Source of the DNA: Stomoxys calcitrans
Lineage: Eukaryota > Arthropoda > Insecta > Diptera > Muscidae
Assembly: GCF_963082655.1 (NCBI RefSeq)
Contig: NC_081555.1
Span: 185,525,424-185,589,423, forward strand
Length of the DNA stretch: 64,000 nt
Reading direction: 5' to 3'
Positions 34,905 to 47,579 of the stretch are shown piece after piece; position 1 is the first letter of the stretch, and every line of letters starts with the position of its first letter. A program made the translations under genes and the position numbers. A model generated the notes under the pieces. That model ran no database searches. It was not told the origin of the DNA and saw only the letters and a list, made by a program, of their open reading frames with translations.

Positions 34905-35560
34905 GTTAAAGCTTCGGAATGTCGGCTTATATGACAGTTATATCTAAATATCGTCCCATCTCTACCAAATTTTGGGTCAGATGTAGCGAGGCTTAAAACT
35001 ACTCACTGATTAACGTTTCAGCGAAATTGGGTAATAAGTAAAGCTTTTATGGGCTTCAGACCTTTAATCGGTATATCGGTCTATATGACATCTATATATA
35101 AATATAGTCCGATCTGAACCATATTTGGGTTGGAAGTCGGAAGGCTTAAAACAACTCACTGTTTCATATTTCAGCGAAATTGGGTAATAAATACAGCTTT
35201 CAACCTGATGTAGCACATATGGGAGCTATATCAGGTTATATACCGATTCGGACCGTACTTGACACAGTTGTTGAAAATCACAACGAAACATTACACATGC
35301 TCAATATCAGCAAAATCGGACAAAAATTGCGGCTTCCAAGGGGTAAAGCAGTCGAATCGGGTGATCGGCTTATGCGGGTGTTATATCAGTTTATAAACCG
35401 ATTTGAACCGTACTTAGCGCATTTGTTGAAAGACATAACAGAACACTATATGCAAAATTTCAGCCAAATCAGAAAAAATTTGCTGCTTCCAGGAGCTCTA
35501 GAAGTCGGTTTATATCGGAGCTATATCTTAGTCTAACGCAATATGACCCATTTGCATCCC
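34905..35560 (+). repeat. Family A-related body units, two subtypes fused
   Basis: The first two units (to 35205) are of the AAAACAACTCACTGTTTCAT subtype; the next two (35206-35530) of the TATCAGGTTATATACCGATT subtype, as in 27.2-27.6 kb. The 118-codon frame is repeat sequence. Confidence 0.55.
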
Positions 35561-38487
35561 CAACGTGTTCTGTATTCTGTGTTAACTAACCATTATTTTT
35601 TTCTCAGAAATTTAATTTTAAAAATAATTTAGCACGATATATTTGTTTTTATTCTTTTACTTTCAGAACAAGAAGATAACCGAATACAATTAACCATTTT
35701 TTCTCATAACTGCCGCTTTAAGCTGAGCCAAAACAAAGTTTTTCTGGATCGGTATAAAAATAAAACTGTAGTGTGTGTGCCAGTGTGCGCCTTGGATCTA
35801 TGGTATGCATATCTCTTGACATTTACGATTTGTGTAGTTTGGATTTTTTTATGATGTTCATTAAGGACTTCCGTATTAATTGCAACACAATTCTACTCCA
35901 ATAAAAATATAACGAAGGTACTATAAATTCGGCTTCGTGTACAAAATAACATCATTAAAAATCATTAAATAGTAAAATAAAGCCATTAATGTCATTCCGC
36001 CGTTCCTCGTCTGGATTGGGCTGGCCGAGGGCGTCGTCATGTTGTTGGTGTCGCTGTCGCCGACACTGGTCGTTTTGTTGCTTTCATTAGACTAATTGTT
36101 TTAAAGCAGAGGACAGAGGTAGACCAGCCAACAGACCCTTTTGGAAAACATGTCTTGCAGCAAGCAAATTCGCTTGGTAACTGGTCACACAACACCTTTC
36201 TCTAATGGAATTGTCCTCTGCCCGTCCGTCCGTCCGTCCGGATACTCTGCCCGTTCGTCCGCCCGGTTTTCGGTCCATAAGAAGTGAACTTTATTGCCTC
36301 TGCTGGCACCTTCATTAACTTGAGTTTAATTACACAAACAATAAAACAAACAACTGAATACAAACAAACAAACCATTCGCAACTCTGCCATACGCACGCA
36401 CACAAACACGCACTCGTAAGCGCTCTCATACACTTGCAATGAAAATATTTCTCTAATTAAAACAAAATGATTGGAAATTATCCATACAATTACAAGCATT
36501 CACAGATATGGAGTGCTGAGCAAGATATTTTCAAATAAAAGTTTATGGAAAAACCAAATGAGAATGCTCCGCTCAGAGCCCACCGCTTCGCAGGATGCTT
36601 AGATAAGCGAACGCTTGGAAATAGTCACGCCTGGCAAAAATTCTAATGTATAAATTATTTGTTTTGATATAAGGATTAAACTGGGTATTGGATATAGGAT
36701 CGTATAGAAACAGCATTCACATGCAGGAGCTTATCTGAAGCGACACCAGGCAAGTGTGATGATGGTAGAGCTTAATATGCTGTCACCTGTACAAATTCCC
36801 ATGAATTTGCATTCGGTGGTGTTCTCAACGTGAAGTTTTGCGAGCTCCAATTTCTGTGGAAATGTTCATTTCGTTGTTGGGAGCAAGTGACAATATGTAG
36901 ATGGAAAATCTATAAAATCTAATGTTGCACAAAGGCAGCTTAACGATGACAATGATTCCAGAAGTGTGGAAGTAAGCATGCGTATTAGGGTGGGTCGATA
37001 TAAACACGGCATTGTCTTACATATACTAAATAATTTATTGGGGTGTGCATTTATTTGTATTTCTGGATTATTCGATTTATCGTTTATTTGAAAATTCAAC
37101 TCTAATGAACAACCGAGTAAAACCGAAAGGGGTTGATGATTAAGCGACTAATCATTTGATATGTCAAATATTTCGTATATATGTATGTACGTATGTCGCT
37201 TTTAATCCGATTTATTCTCATCCCAATTGAAAGATATTTACCCAAGTGGGGTCCAAATGATCGATAAAATTCAGACTAATGATACAATTCATATAAATTA
37301 AGCTTTTTTTTAGCATCCAAACGATTAACCGTCCTAAATGATTCGATTGTTTATTTTAAAATGCATGATTTTCAACTGTTCGATTATTTGAAAGGCCATG
37401 AATAATCGATTAATCGAATAACGATTAATCAAGTGTACACCCAAATAATTATCTTATTAATATTACAGCAGATACTTGGTAATAATTATGGTTCTGCAAA
37501 GCAATTTAGAAGATCGGACCGATAAGCCTTATCGGAGGAACTATTTGAATAGGAGCTACATATGTATATCTATCTAGTTATATTTTGCCCATTTTTCCAA
37601 CCCAATTGACCTACATAAACAAAAAGTAGTAGTGCAAAGTTCTGTCCACATTGTTTTGTTCGTTTGGGAGATGGCGTACTTTCGACGAACAGACGTACAT
37701 CGTACATCGGTAGTGGAGCGGCAAACAAAATCTTGCTTATACCGTGCTAGGGGAGAGGGTCGGGAAGCGGGTATCAAAAAATTATCATTCTGAAAAATTC
37801 CATGAATAACCGATATAACTTTTCTCTAAACGTCATTGGAATTTTTTCTACAAACAAAATTTTGCACATGCTTGGACTTCTTCAAACTTATTTTTCTAAC
37901 AACAACATTTTAACACATTGACCTCGAGCCAAACCAAGAAGACAAAGTTATAAAATTCCAAAGGTCAACAATAAAATCACAGAATCTTCTTTTTTTCGAA
38001 AAATTAGCAAAATATAGAAGCAATAGGCATATTCAACAAAAGTTGGCAGGATTTTTGGTTTGGATTTTAATGAAATTCGAAGGAGAGTTTTTTAATATCA
38101 AAAAGTTTTGTTTGCTTAATATTTTCAGTTTGTTTGAGAAGTATTATATGGAAATAGATGCCATTTAACACCGATTGTCAAAATCTGGACAATATCCTCT
38201 TGCAATTATGTAATCAATTTGAGACAAATTAAAAATAGAGCAAACTATAAATTTTTGCAATATTTATCAAAATGTTTGACAGAATAATTGAACCGAATCG
38301 TACTATGTACAAAACTAAGATATCCGCACAGAATATCTAATCGGCAAGCAATACAAAGTTTTGGCAAACAATGGAAAGGGTAACTCTTGTTTTGTGACCA
38401 AATGTCACCACCGATGAGTCCCTTCCGGGACCAAAAAAAGACTACAATTTTCTATTAGAAATATTTGGTATATTTTTATCCAATCAT
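35561..38487. other. Mostly unique sequence, no gene
   Basis: A (CCGT)n run at 36222-36240, repeated CGATTATTCGATTAATCG-like blocks at 37070-37430, and an eroded family A right end at 37560-37775 (GACGAACAGACGTACATCG). Confidence 0.45.
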
Positions 38488-39039
38488 ATGGCTGCTGTAT
38501 TAGTAAACATTTCATACTGCTATTTCAACTAACAATATCTGCTGTTTTGAATACAGAAGTCTATTTTTATGGTTGCCTGTTACTTGTTTTTAATATTCTA
38601 TACATTTTTTTAATTATTTTTGAAATTTGGAAGAGATGATTTTAATAGGTGTTTCAATATGGAATATTACTGTAAAGAAGCTACCTGATCCATCTATTGG
38701 TATACATTTCGAAATGTGGCTAAGCTTGGTCGCGTTTTTTGTTATTGCTCTACTAATGTGTACATGACCGGCATGGCCTTTTGTCTCTAAAATTATAGAA
38801 AAATGATTATGGAAACTATACATACATAAACATCCACTGAGAACGCATTTACATTTGTATTTCATTTTTTTTTCTATCATTCCATTCATAATTAAGCAGC
38901 AGTCATTTTAAGCAAGCAGCAATCTTTTCAGCTGTCAGCCTGCTGCGCTGAAATTGCAGAACTACTGCTATAACATTAACTACTAATATTCAGCAGACAG
39001 TGTTTGGTATTTTCAGCTAACTTTTTTCTTTGAGTGTAT
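38488..39039 (-). mobile_element. CTGCTG-rich non-autonomous DNA element, truncated copy
   Basis: Minus-strand partner of 60408-61072. The end at 39039 (ATACACTCAAAG on the minus strand) and subterminal CAGCAG/CTGCTG blocks match, as does an internal stretch at 38650-38835 (ATGTATAGTTTCCATAAT, then GAGACAAAAGGCCATGCC and CATTAGTAGAGCAATAAC). The left end is truncated. Confidence 0.6.
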
Positions 39040-39235
39040 AAGAATGTCTGAAAACTTTTGTTTCTTATATGCGTTTTTTCCTACACAGAATTATTGCATA
39101 TATGAACCTAGTTTCTTATATACATATAATATATCATTTTGCAAGAAAGGATCTAATAAAGGACATGGTGATTTGAAAACTATTCTTTAAACGTTTTTTC
39201 TTATACACGATGTGCTTATATCCATAATATAGTGA

Positions 39236-39511
39236 ATTGCGAAAAGGCGGAAGACTAGTGGTGCATAAGTAATGGTTAAAATTGTCTCACAATACAACTA
39301 TCTTGGAGTTATACTAACACCACATATGTCTTTTTTAAAGCATATCCAAAACAGAACTATTCAGCAAAAAGTGCGATACATCAAAGCGGGCAGAACTTAA
39401 AAAAAAGATATATCTTTGCAGCATAAGTGGAGTATTTACTTGGCGGTCGTCAGATCAATACGGTCGTACGCAACACAGATCTGAGGTTACTGTTACCTTG
39501 CAAAGGATGAT
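39236..39511 (+). pseudogene. LINE relic, region after the RT core
   Basis: Translation in shifting frames gives SQYNYLGVILTPHMSF, then KHIQNRTIQQKVRYIKAGRT and an AVVRSIRSYATQI stretch ending near 39510. This order (YLG motif, then VRS...YATQ) is that of the part after the polymerase core in non-LTR retrotransposons. It is cut on the right by the mariner-type insertion. Clade not assigned. Confidence 0.6.
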
Positions 39512-40268
39512 TTTTTAGCTACTATCATTATGGCAACACTGGTATAAACAGTTGAGTTTTGTCTCACTGTCAAACATCTTCAATTTGCTCTATAATTTAA
39601 CCATGAATCGTCTTACAAACGAACAACGCTTGCAAATTATTGAGTTTTATTATCAATATGCGTGCTCTGTTAGGAAAGTTAAACGCGCTCTTCTTCCATT
39701 CACGAAGCTCATTTTTGGCTCAATTGGTACGCAAATAAGCAGAATTGTCGACTTTGGAGTGAAGATCAGTCAGAAGCATTGCAAGAGCTACCAATGCATC
39801 CATGAAAAGTCACAGTTTGGTGCGGTTTGTGGGCTGGTGGCATCATTGGACCGTACTTCTTCAAAGATGATGCGAAACCTAACGTAACTGTGAATGTTGA
39901 GCGTTACCGTGAGATGATATCCAACTTTTTTTTCCCAAAATGAAAGAGCTTGACTTGCATGGCATGTGGTTTCAACAAGATAGTGTCACACGCCACACAG
40001 CACGCATAACAATGGACTATTTTATTTCACATTCGGAATCGATCAATTGGCAGCCTAGAGTGAGCGATTTAACATGGGGCTATGTTAAAGCTCGTGTCTA
40101 TACAGACAAACCCGCTTCAATTGACGCATTGGGAGGCAATATTGAAGCATTTATTCGCATGCCGGCCGAATTGTTGGAAAGAGTGTGCCAAAATTGTACT
40201 TAGCGGATGGACCATTTGAGGCACAGTCATGGTCAACGCTTGCATGAAATAATCATCAAACACGATAC
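39512..40268 (+). pseudogene. Tc1/mariner-superfamily transposase relic
   Basis: A broken transposase gene. The start MNRLTNEQRLQIIEFYYQ at 39603 is the usual N-terminus of this family, followed by a helix-turn-helix region. After about 40 residues the frame breaks and resumes late in the protein, so most of the DNA-binding domain and the first catalytic Asp are lost. From 39770 the pieces read like VTVWCGLWAGGIIGPYFF in shifted frames. The second catalytic Asp region is at 39980 (MWFQQDSVTRHTAR). At 40045-40200 the catalytic-motif region is also rearranged, with TWGYVKARVYTDKP intact but part of the sequence before it deleted. It sits between an upstream LINE piece (39.24-39.51 kb) and a different LINE piece (from 40.27 kb). 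Confidence 0.85.
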
Positions 40269-40628
40269 TACCAGTGTTGTTATATGGTTCTTAGACATGG
40301 GTACTTGTGAAAGCAGATGCGACAGTGCTTGGAGTATTTGAGAGAAAGATTTTTCGCAAAATATATGGACCAGTTTGCGTTAATGGAGAATATAATGCGT
40401 CGGCTAGGTCATGTTGTCAGAATGGATGAAGAAGCTCCAGCAAAGAAGTCTTTTGAAGGCAAACACTGTGGTACACGCAAACCGGGAAAACCAAAAGCCC
40501 GATGCAAAGATCAAATGGTGGGAGACACCTCGAAGCTTTGTGTCAGAGATTTTAGAATAAGCGCAGAAGATCGAGGCGCTTGGAACGCTATTCTACGTTC
40601 AGATAGTGGAACAAATGTTCTGTCATAG
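40269..40628 (+). pseudogene. LINE relic, 3' end of ORF2
   Basis: Begins with a PVLLYGS-like stretch and GVFERKIFRKIYGPVCVNGEY, then, after a deletion of about 25 residues and a frame change, RLGHVVRMDEEAPAKKSFE and a KPKARCKDQMVGDTSKLCVRDF tail. This is the C-terminal part of the same LINE family as 9.72-10.1 and 53.3-54.7 kb. It ends with the protein terminus at 40628, followed by AAGTAAGTAAG, a plausible short tandem 3' tail. Confidence 0.8.
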
Positions 40629-41992
40629 CCAATTAAAGTAAGTAAGTAATATTCAATCATTACATTATATGGACCGTACTATCGATTTAAATAAAGATTT
40701 CATCATTCAAAAACTTCCCTATACTAGCCTATACTGGTGGAAAATTAAGTAATATGTATACTGGACGGAAGAGAAGATCTACAATATTGAAAATTATTTA
40801 CTAATTAATTCAGTTAATCTATTATGTGCTTTATTGAAGAAGATGAACCAAATATAAAAAACTTTACTTTTGTTTGATAAGATACTACTTTCAGTGCAAA
40901 GCCCCTAGAATTTACAATTTTTGCTTGACTTGGTAAGTTAAGTACCCTTGTGCCCTACAACTAATCACATTTACTTTAATTTTCAAAAGAATCCCAAGAT
41001 TCGGCCCAGCCGAAATTAGCACGTTTTTAATTGCTGTTTTTTTTTGTGAACCGCTTCGAAGTCGTTCTAACTGGACATTGAAAAAATGGTACTCGTACTT
41101 AATGCTTAGCCTGCACCACAAAACTTGATATTGCACATTATCTTAGGCAATCATCATCATTACGTGAGTTCTGAAGCATTAATGTGTGAGTGTGTATGTA
41201 CGTATGAATGGACATGTGTTGGTCCCCACTTGCTTCACAACACGGGTGGATAGCTACTTCAATTTAAGATACTGCTACAAATGGGGCAGTGGTGGAAATG
41301 GAGTCGACAATATTTCTAATGCAAATGCCGATTGAGACTGGACTGTTAATAATTCATTGACCAAGACTTTTATTGCCATTTTCACCCTAAAGAACCATGT
41401 GCGAGACACTGAAGGCATTCCTGCCAAACTCAGGTTAACCTTATCGCCTTTTACTTAGGCTTTATACTTTCGTTTTTCGAATATTTATTTATGTGTGGTT
41501 TTCACCTTGTTTTTCTTCTCGGGCCGGTTGGATAATGCCCGGGGCCATTAGGGTAAGTGCTATGTCTTCTTCTAGTTTTCATTAGACCAATGATTGTTAA
41601 TGAGTCTAATGCCAACACTTTAAATAACGATTGAAAGGCACGTAACTGGGCTTCCAGTGCCTACGCTATGTAGGCAAGGGAGAGTAGCAAGCATGCTTCC
41701 TTTCTCCCACAGCCGTTAAGGAGGAAATGCCATTAAGTACATACTAATTTGTAGGCAAATAGAAATCGTTTAACCTCCCCTCGTGTCCGTAGCACTCCGT
41801 CTCATCAATGTCGATCACAATTCTCTAGTGTCTACTGGTGGCTTCACCAGGATAATGTCTCCTTATTTAAATGGAATAATTTACGAAACAAATAAAATAT
41901 TTAACTACTATCTCACTTAAGCCAATGGTCATTTCTCGAGACTTTTATTGATTTTAAATTTAATTACTACAAAAAAAAAAAAAAAAAAAACA
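40629..41992. other. Unique-looking sequence, no gene
   Basis: Only the solitary palindrome at 40978-41030 and an A20 run at 41971-41990 stand out. Confidence 0.5.
40978..41030 (-). repeat. Solitary family A terminal palindrome
   Basis: GATTCGGC-CCA-GCCGAAATT (palindrome arms 41000-41005 and 41009-41014) followed by AGCACGTTTTTAATTG, the minus-strand left end of family A without a body. Confidence 0.5.
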
Positions 41993-42785
41993 ATAAGGAA
42001 AGGCAAAATTTGGTCGGTGCCGACTGTATAATACCCTACACCTATTCTTTAAGTACAGAGTGATATATCTAATTCTGAACTAATTTGATGAACCTCGGCG
42101 GATGTTTCTAGATGGGTTATTCAAAAATCCTCATAAAATTTCGAACAAATATATTCAAATTGTAATAACTATGGTTGACAAATGGCAATATTGTTGCAAA
42201 TTATCCAAAATCTGACGGACATATATCGATATCTGCATCGATTTCGACCAAACTTCTTAGATATTGTGGTAGTCGTATAGGAAAGAGTTGTGCAAAGTTT
42301 TGGTAAGATTGGTCATGAGCTTGCGTTGGCTATAAAAGTGAAAATCAGGCGATAAATATATATATGGCAGCTGAAGAGATTTCTGTGAATTTCACCTGTA
42401 ATATTAAGAGCCATAAGAAATCCTTCCTTCCTGCCGAATTTCGAGAGAATCGGTTAACAAATGAGAACTTTGTTGCAATCCTTCTCAAAATCGGACAAAC
42501 ACATACATAGGAGAGCTATATCCAAATCTGTTCCGATATTATCCATTTTCTATAGGCTCTAGGCCGAAAAGCATGCCTGCACCAATTTTTAAGACGATCG
42601 GACGAAAATTGCGACCTATACTTTGTACACAAGTTAACATTGATAGACGGACACAGATCGAATCAGAGAGTGATTCTGAGTCGATCGGTGTACTTATCAA
42701 TGGGTCTATTTCTCTTCCTTCTGGGTGTTACAAAAAAATGCACAATGGTATTGCAATGCTTACCGGCTTAATTCAGATGGAGTAG
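41993..42785 (+). mobile_element. Family C element, plus-strand copy
   Basis: Begins after an A20 run with GGCAAAATTTGGTCGGTGCC and GACTGTATAATACCCTACAC, and ends with TTGATAGACGGACACAGATC, GATTCTGAGTCGATCGG and CTTCTGGGTGTTACAAAAAA, the complement of the start of 4857-5840. The right-hand hairpin is lost. Confidence 0.6.
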
Positions 42786-43887
42786 GGATCTCAAAGTCGA
42801 CATTCGATTTACCGATTAGTCGAATTTTTGGGTAAAAAAGTCGAAGTCGACTTTCAATAATTAAAAAGTCGAATAATCGATTTTGAAGTCGAAAAGAGTA
42901 AAAATAAACTGCACATATATACAAGTTTGGCTTTACTTATGTTGCTGCTAGGTAAGAACTGTTTCTAATTTTACGATTAATTGCTCTTTGATTTACACTT
43001 GTTGCCATAATTAAATCTTGCCAAAGTATGTGCATATCCCAGCCAAATTTGGGATTACATCATTTTTAGTGTAAGATTCGTCTAAATAGTTTCATATTTA
43101 TGGAAGCTTAATTTTGGAACAAATGTATTCTTTTATCCATTATGTTCGAAGATGGGGTGTATAGGAAAATTAATATACTCATCCCAGAGATGTAGCTACC
43201 ATATAGATCGATCTCCAGATTAAACATCTTAAGCATATAAATGCGAATATATGGAATATGAACGGTCTCACTTTGGGTTCAGGTCCCATATTAACGTAAA
43301 TTTTCAATATTTTTGGTCTGAAACCTAAATTTTTCTAAATTTGTGTATTCAACTTTTTTTGTCACTCATAGACAAATCAACCAATATTTTACAGTAGCTC
43401 CTATATAAGGGTACATTTCACAAATAGAGATTTTTTGCACCGAATTTAGCCAAGTCTAGATGGAATTTAGAATAAATGGACTCCGATTTGGGGTAAGCGG
43501 CCTTTTTTCATGTTTAATAGTGACGGCAACAACACAGTTTGGAAAATTCTAAATTTTTGAAAAATGGTCTTTAGTAATTGACTTTTGCAAAAGTCAACTT
43601 TTTGAAGAAAGAAAAGTCGAAAAGTCTAAAAGGTGACTTTTGCCATTTTGATATAATTCTAAAAGTCGACTTTTCACTCCAACTTGGGGTCCCTAAGATA
43701 GTGTTTGATTTTCATTGTTATTGGTTTCATTATCAGTTGCAGCCGTTACAGAGCCCACCAATTTTGTAAAAATTTTATTTTCACTTCTTCGAGACAAGTG
43801 CGGGGCATTTTCAATAAAGTGTCTCTTGAATAAGGAGAGGGGGCTTTAAATTGATATGGATAATTATAGGAATTATTGAGTTATGAA
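42786..43887. other. Unclassified stretch with AGTCGA/CGACTT motifs
   Basis: AAGTCGACATTCGATT (42794), AAAGTCGAAGTCGACTTT (42838), AAAAGTCGAATAATCG (42865), AAAAGTCAACTTTTTG (43588) and AAAAGTCGACTTTTCAC (43660) recur at both ends, so this may be one decayed element. No gene. Confidence 0.4.
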
Positions 43888-44066
43888 GTATATCCTACAC
43901 CACTACTTTGATCCTGGGTATTATAATTACGTGGATATGTTTGTAACACCCAAAAGGATAAGAGATGGACTGATTGATTCCGCATCACCTCCTGATTCGA
44001 TTTAGATACAGCTCCCTTATATACACGTCGCTCGATTTTAACTTATAAGGCCGTAGTCACTTCAAT
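43888..44066 (-). mobile_element. Family C element end fragment
   Basis: TATATCCTACACCACTACTT and TTTGTAACACCCAAAAGGAT match the start of 4857-5840; it is cut by the copia relic at 44071. Confidence 0.6.
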
Positions 44067-44674
44067 TTCGTGCAGTATGCTTTTGTAATATAAAAACTCA
44101 TTGTCAAATATGTAATACTATTTTATAGTTCAATACACGAATTCAATATAATAGGTTATGGGGCCTATGCCACCTGAAAATATAATTCTGAAAAAATAGA
44201 TACATTGTTTTTTTTTTCCATACAAATGGTTTTGCGTTTTTGAAACTATGGCTGGTAACAACTTTTCTTTCCCGCTAGGAAGATTGAGAGTATGAGAAAA
44301 TTTTGACGTTTGGAAAAGGCTCTGGTAATTAATAGTAAGTGGAATTTAGTTGAACAACCAAAGGGTCTTAAAACGATGCGATGGAAAGCTAGATTAGTTG
44401 CGAAAGGTTTTACGCAGACTGAAGGAATAGACTATATGGAAACATACATTGACAGTCAAGCATGATATGATGATTCACCAGATGAATGCAGTGAGCGTTA
44501 CTTAAACGGATATTTAAAGGATTCCAGAAACGGGACAACTTAAACAACAACGGAAACGGGTCTAAGAAGGCAATTTACGGTTTAAAACAATCTTGGAGAA
44601 TATGGAATGAGACTATAAAGAAAGTTGTAACTAACATGGGTTTTGATCAGGGGATAATGACGATGAAATCCAGG

Positions 44675-44862
44675 CGTGAACATAAACAAAATTTTCAGAG
44701 GTGTTTATTCCCTTAAAAATGCTGCCTACATTTGTAAGATATCCTTCCATGTTAAAATGAAATGATAAGGGGCATTGAGCTTGAACTTTAATCGGATTCC
44801 ACTCATTGATATGAGAGAAGTATACCCTATTCCTTAATGGAATGTTAATGGGAAATTTAGCG
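44675..44862 (+). mobile_element. SINE fragment in the copia relic
   Basis: Shows AAAATTTTCAGAGGTG, ATGCTGCCTACATTTGTAAG, then a deletion to AATGATAAGGGGCATTGAGC and the tail ATTCCTTAATGGAATG, in the order of the full SINE. Confidence 0.65.
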
Positions 44863-45049
44863 TATTTCAAAAAAAGAAATGGTTGCTGATCTTTTCACTA
44901 AATCAGTTACACCTCAAAAATTTAAATGTCTCGAAGACAAATTTGGCTTTGATTAATTTGTTATAAGTCATATAGAATAAAATTTTGTTTTTTTTAAGAA
45001 ATATTTCATTCAAGTAGAGTGTTGCGAATTGAATGCAACATACCTTATG

Positions 45050-45414
45050 CTAAAAACGGGATAGCTGTGAGCACCACATAGGGGGTCCGATCTGTGTGGT
45101 GTCAATTGCTGTCACGAGAAGCTTGGCTGTGAGCTACCGGGCGCGTCCACAGGTTGAGGACAGTGGAATGCTCCATACGGTGTAGCTGCAACGGTAGTCG
45201 CGGGAAGTCTCACTGAGAGGCCTGGCGACACCGACTCTTGCACAAATACTGAGAGCCGATGAGAGATGATGGAGATGGTCGATATGACAAGGCGATCTAT
45301 TGGCGCCTTTAGTATTGGCGGCGATCGGTCTTTTGGACCGGAAAGAGCTTGCTCACCTAAAGAAGCTTGACGAGGATCGCCACATGAAAATGTGGTTACG
45401 ACAACAACAACAAT
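45050..45414 (+). mobile_element. Unidentified retroposon-like insert with CAA-repeat tail
   Basis: A 365-bp GC-richer segment interrupting the copia 3' LTR. It ends with ACGACAACAACAACAA, and TTATG flanks it on both sides (45045-45049 and 45415-45419), which suits a 5-bp target duplication. A short tandem tail and a target duplication suggest a SINE or a LINE 3' end. I do not recognise the family and see no polymerase III box pair with confidence. Confidence 0.55.
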
Positions 45415-45584
45415 TTATGTTAGTATGCTTTGTAATATAAAAACCTTTGTCAAATATGTAATACTATTTTATAGTTCAATAAACCAATTGAATATAACAA
45501 TATGGCATCCACTTCTGGGAATCAATGGATATGGAATCAATTGCTGAACACAAAGAATGGAGGATCGCCAGGGTGTATCAATAT

Positions 45585-46740
45585 TTTTTAATACCCTCCA
45601 CTATAAGATGGGGGCATATAAATTTCGTCATTCCGTTTGTAGCACCACTAAATATTAGTGTAAAACACCGTAAAGTTTATATATTTATGATCGTCATGAC
45701 ATTTTAATCTGGATCATCGATCTAGCCATGTCCGTCCGTCTATCTGCCCGTCTGTGGAAAGCACGCTAACTTTCGAAGGACTAAGCTAGGCGCTTGAAAT
45801 TTTGCACAAATATTTTATACGATTTAACTTCTTGAGTTTCTAGAGTGCGCAATTGTTATCCGATTTGTCAGATATTTTACACGTTGCTTTTCGTTGCATG
45901 ACTTCCAAAATTTGGGCTAAGTATGGTTCAAATCGGTTCATAAGCTGACAGCTGCCATATAAACCGATCTCCCGATTATACTTCCTGAGCCTCTAGAAAG
46001 CGCCTTTGCTGCCCGATTTCAATGAAATTTCACACAGTTACTTTCTCTATGACCCTTAACATACGTGCCAAATATGATATAGCTCCCATATAAACCGATC
46101 TCTCGATTTTTCTTCTTGAGCCTATAGATGGCGTAATTCTTATCCGATGGAGCTGAAATTTTTTACAGTAACTGTGCGGTTTACATACGTGATAAACATG
46201 GTTGAATATGGTTGAATCTGTCCATAACCTGATATAACTCCCATATAAACCGATCTCCTGATTTTACTTCCTGAGCGTCTAGAGAGCGCAATTCAAATCC
46301 GATTTGGCTTAAAGTCCGAGTAATGACTTTTTCTATGACCTTAAATATAAATGCAAAGTATGATCCGAATCAGTCTAAAATCTTATATAGCTCCCATATA
46401 AACCAATCTTCCGATTATACTTCTTGACCCTCTAGAAGGCGTAACTTTTATCCGATTTGGTTGTAATTTTGCGCAGTGACTTTTCTATGACCTTAAACAT
46501 AGGTGACAAATATGGCCTGAATCGGTGTATAACCTGATATTGCTCCCATATAAACCGACATCCCGATTTTACTTCTTGAACCTTTAGAGGGCGTTATTTT
46601 TATCCGAGTTGGTTGAAATTTTACGCAATGGCATCTACTCTGGTCTCAAATATACAAGTCAAGTATGGCCCAAATCGGTTCATAGCCTGATGTAGCTCCC
46701 GTAGCAATCCTTATCCATTATCCTTTGTTTGCCTCATTAG
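45585..46740 (-). mobile_element. Family A-type element, minus strand, five or more units
   Basis: Starts TTTTAATACCCTCCACTATA, AGATGGGGGCATATA, the complement of the 2818-4132 right end, then CCATGTCCGTCCGTCTATC. Units with CCATATAAACCGATCTCCCG-like cores recur near 45954, 46088, 46240, 46396 and 46547 (about 134-156 bp apart). The left-end palindrome is not seen. Confidence 0.65.
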
Positions 46741-47579
46741 GATGCAGAATATTAACTAACGGTTGGAAGTAAAGCTAATATCGGTTTGGTATTGTGGTGA
46801 CTTGTGGACACCTCAGTGGAAATTCATTACTAAACATTCCTCAACAAAGTCAATCAATACCAGCTCGGTAATAAGGTTAGTACCAAATGTTTCTAGTCAT
46901 TTTATATTTCATCCATATCATGCGGTGTTGCTTTGTTACCATACGGTGTTGCTTTACTATTAATACCGTATGGTTCTTAAATGAGCACGTTTTGTATCAA
47001 CTTTTCTCTGGGTGCGAACAAATTTGCTTTTGCAGGCATTGCCCGGCTTTTGCCTTTCCTTACTTGTTGCTTTTATGCTTCGGTTTTGGACCTATAAATT
47101 ATATAGGTAGATTGTTGGTCCCACAGTGGGACAAAGGTTGTGTTCAGATATACAGTACCTTCAATATATTAACTTATCATACAACGGCCTAAAGCAACGC
47201 CACATAACGTATATGCTAAGATTGAGTGAAATAGTCCATATACTAGTCTAACAACCACATGAGCAAATACTTAAATTCGTCTTATTGAGAACTAGAGAAG
47301 CGAAATTCAATTTGTCCAAATTTAGGTAATTAAATTCTGCCATGTTTACCAAAATCATTGCCAAGAATGGTTTGAATCGATTTAATTTGGTTCAATTTTG
47401 AGAATGTGATTGGCGCAATTCTTATCTAATGTGGCTGAAATACCGCACATGCTTAGATTAGCTCTAAACGATCCTTATAAACCGATCTCTAATTTTGCCT
47501 GCTTGTGAACTATGTTTTGCGAAATTTTGAATGTGGACTGAAGAACTATATCATTAAAAAATAAATGGTATGGCAGCCA

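Larger units (their letters stand above)
44071..45498 (+). mobile_element. Ty1/copia element relic, internally deleted
   Basis: Two matching LTR ends bound the region: 44071-44153 and 45413-45498 share ATATGTAATACTATTTTATA and neighbours. After the first comes GGTTATGGGGCC, close to the initiator-tRNA-Met half-primer site GGTTATGGGCCC used by copia. Internal pieces read LVEQPKGLKTMRWKARLVAK and GFTQTEGIDYMETY (RT start, 44346-44450), KKAIYGLKQSWRIWNE (44567-44620), and MVADLFTKSVTPQKF...FGFD (44880-44955), the standard end of copia Pol. A purine run AAGTAGAG precedes the second LTR, which starts TGTTG at 45020. Most of gag, integrase and RT are deleted. A SINE fragment (about 44675-44862) and a 365-bp insertion in the 3' LTR (45050-45414) are later arrivals. 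Confidence 0.8.
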
